The notes under the pieces were generated by a model that was not told the DNA's origin, searched no databases, and saw only the letters and a list, made by a program, of their open reading frames with translations. Positions 14,252-15,280 of a stretch of DNA of 15,280 nt are shown here, piece after piece; position 1 is the stretch's first letter, and each line of letters opens with the position of its first letter. The translations under genes and the position numbers were made by a program. Location of the stretch: positions 1-15,280 of the forward strand of contig NVRZ01000050.1 in the NCBI GenBank assembly GCA_002401055.1. The letters run 5' to 3'. The stretch comes from Bacteroidota bacterium. Lineage in GTDB: Bacteria; Bacteroidota; Bacteroidia; NORP154.

Positions 14252-15280
14252 TTGTCTGAAAACAAATATGATGTAGCAATAATCGGAGGAGGGCTCGCGG
14301 GTCTAGCCTCATCAATTCTGTCTGCTAGGCAGGGTAAAAAGGTGATTCTTTTTGAGAAGAATAAGTACCCTTTTCATCGGGTATGTGGGGAGTTTATATC
14401 CAACGAATCGCGGCAGTTTTTGGTATCGCTAGGGTTGAATATTGATGAACTACGGCTTCCATCCATCAACAAGTTAAATATATCTACTTCCAATGGAGAT
14501 AGCAGGGCTTTCCAGCTTGGACTCGGAGGTTTTGGCATATCTAGGTACCTGCTGGATCATAAGCTAGTAGAGATTGCGAGACAAAGTGGGGTAGAGGTAA
14601 GGGAGAATACAGCAGTAACCAAGCTAGATTTTCAGGATGATCTTCATGAGATTACAACTTCAGATAATAAGTTTAGCGCCAAAACAGCGATTGGAGCCTT
14701 TGGCAAGCGATCGGCCATTGACAAGCAAATGAATCGGCCCTTCATTAAAAAACCCTTGCCCTCCAAGCGCAACTTCATTGCGGTCAAGTATCATGTGAAA
14801 GCGAATTTACCAGCCGATACGATTGAGTTACACATATTTAAGGACGGTTATTGCGGAATATCTAAGGTGGAAGGAGAAGATAGGTACTGCATGTGCTATC
14901 TGACAACTGCCTCTAATCTTCAGGAATATGGAGGCGATATTAAGACCATGCAGGAAGGGGTTCTATATAAAAATCCGATTCTGAAGGATTACATGTCGAG
15001 TTTCCCGTCGCTATATGATGATCCCCTGGTGATTTCGCAGGTTAATTTTGGTCGAAAACTTCCTGTAGAGAATCATGTGCTAATGGCTGGTGATTCAGCA
15101 GGATTGATCACTCCTCTCTGTGGTAATGGGATGAGCATGGCATTGCACTCCGCCGCCTTGGCATTTCCGATAATAGTGAGTTTTCTTAAGGGTAATTTGA
15201 ACAGACCTGATCTGGAACAGGCGTATACGACCAGCTGGAAGCGGCAGTTTTCAATGCGGCTTAAAGTGGGGCGTACTCTA
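14252..15280 (+). CDS. FAD-dependent oxidoreductase (geranylgeranyl reductase/phenol hydroxylase-like), 3' end outside window
   Basis: The 343 visible codons are open to the right edge. The N-terminal Rossmann motif is VAIIGGGLAGLA (8-19), followed by FEKNKYPFHRVCGE (34-47), the pattern of geranylgeranyl-reductase-type flavoproteins. GAFGKRS (148-154) stands at the second conserved motif, and the FAD ribityl/phosphate motif is MAGDSAGLITPLCGNGM (278-294). The TTG at 14252 is the start because the methyltransferase stop (14240-14242) is in the same frame and no ATG precedes motif I; AAGG at 14246-14249 is a weak ribosome binding site. The 9-bp gap makes it the third gene of the PKS operon. It could hydroxylate or desaturate the polyketide ring towards a quinone, or reduce double bonds of a prenyl chain attached by the UbiA-type enzyme. 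Confidence 0.9.
   Translation, partial: MSENKYDVAIIGGGLAGLASSILSARQGKKVILFEKNKYPFHRVCGEFISNESRQFLVSLGLNIDELRLPSINKLNISTSNGDSRAFQLGLGGFGISRYLLDHKLVEIARQSGVEVRENTAVTKLDFQDDLHEITTSDNKFSAKTAIGAFGKRSAIDKQMNRPFIKKPLPSKRNFIAVKYHVKANLPADTIELHIFKDGYCGISKVEGEDRYCMCYLTTASNLQEYGGDIKTMQEGVLYKNPILKDYMSSFPSLYDDPLVISQVNFGRKLPVENHVLMAGDSAGLITPLCGNGMSMALHSAALAFPIIVSFLKGNLNRPDLEQAYTTSWKRQFSMRLKVGRTL

Overview
The window looks like a chromosomal segment of a Bacteroidota bacterium, probably a Cytophagales-type marine or soil organism. The evidence is the protein families (a Bacteroidota-style lysophospholipid acyltransferase, WG-repeat and other short-signal-peptide secreted proteins, a type III PKS/methyltransferase/flavoprotein set), mostly weak Shine-Dalgarno sequences, and an exact TAnnTTTG -7 box upstream of the type III PKS gene. 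The genus cannot be fixed from the sequence alone.

Left block (2-3961, all +): the 3' part of a C45-family (penicillin-acyltransferase-like) hydrolase/acyltransferase gene, a PaaK-type adenylate-forming ligase overlapping it by 4 bp, and an ABC-2-type ATPase that starts on TTG 3 bp after the ligase. After a 115-bp gap comes a glycerophospholipid-type acyltransferase. This combination (aryl/acyl activation, acyl transfer, export ATPase, lipid acyltransferase) suggests the 3' end of an aryl-polyene/flexirubin-like or other acyl-lipid cluster continuing to the left. That assignment is an inference, since no ketosynthase is visible here.

Middle block (4004-11408, all +): six predicted secreted proteins. 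They are a tandem paralogue pair (276 and 269 aa), a 228-aa protein, a second tandem pair (both 534 aa), and a 518-aa WG-repeat protein with about 13 repeat units. None carries a recognisable catalytic motif. The clustering, duplications and shared export signals suggest a set of envelope or extracellular proteins that grew by local duplication.

Right block (11452-15280): a UbiA-superfamily membrane prenyltransferase on the - strand, divergent from a tight + operon of type III polyketide synthase, class I SAM methyltransferase and FAD-dependent oxidoreductase (running off the right edge). PKS, methyltransferase, flavoprotein and prenyltransferase together make a coherent hypothetical route: a phenolic or pyrone polyketide is made, methylated, oxidised, and possibly prenylated in the membrane. 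This is the most likely biosynthetic system of interest in the window. The product cannot be deduced.

No rRNA, tRNA, CRISPR array, insertion sequence or phage gene was seen, and no gene-free stretch exceeds about 125 bp. Three genes in the biosynthetic blocks appear to start with TTG.
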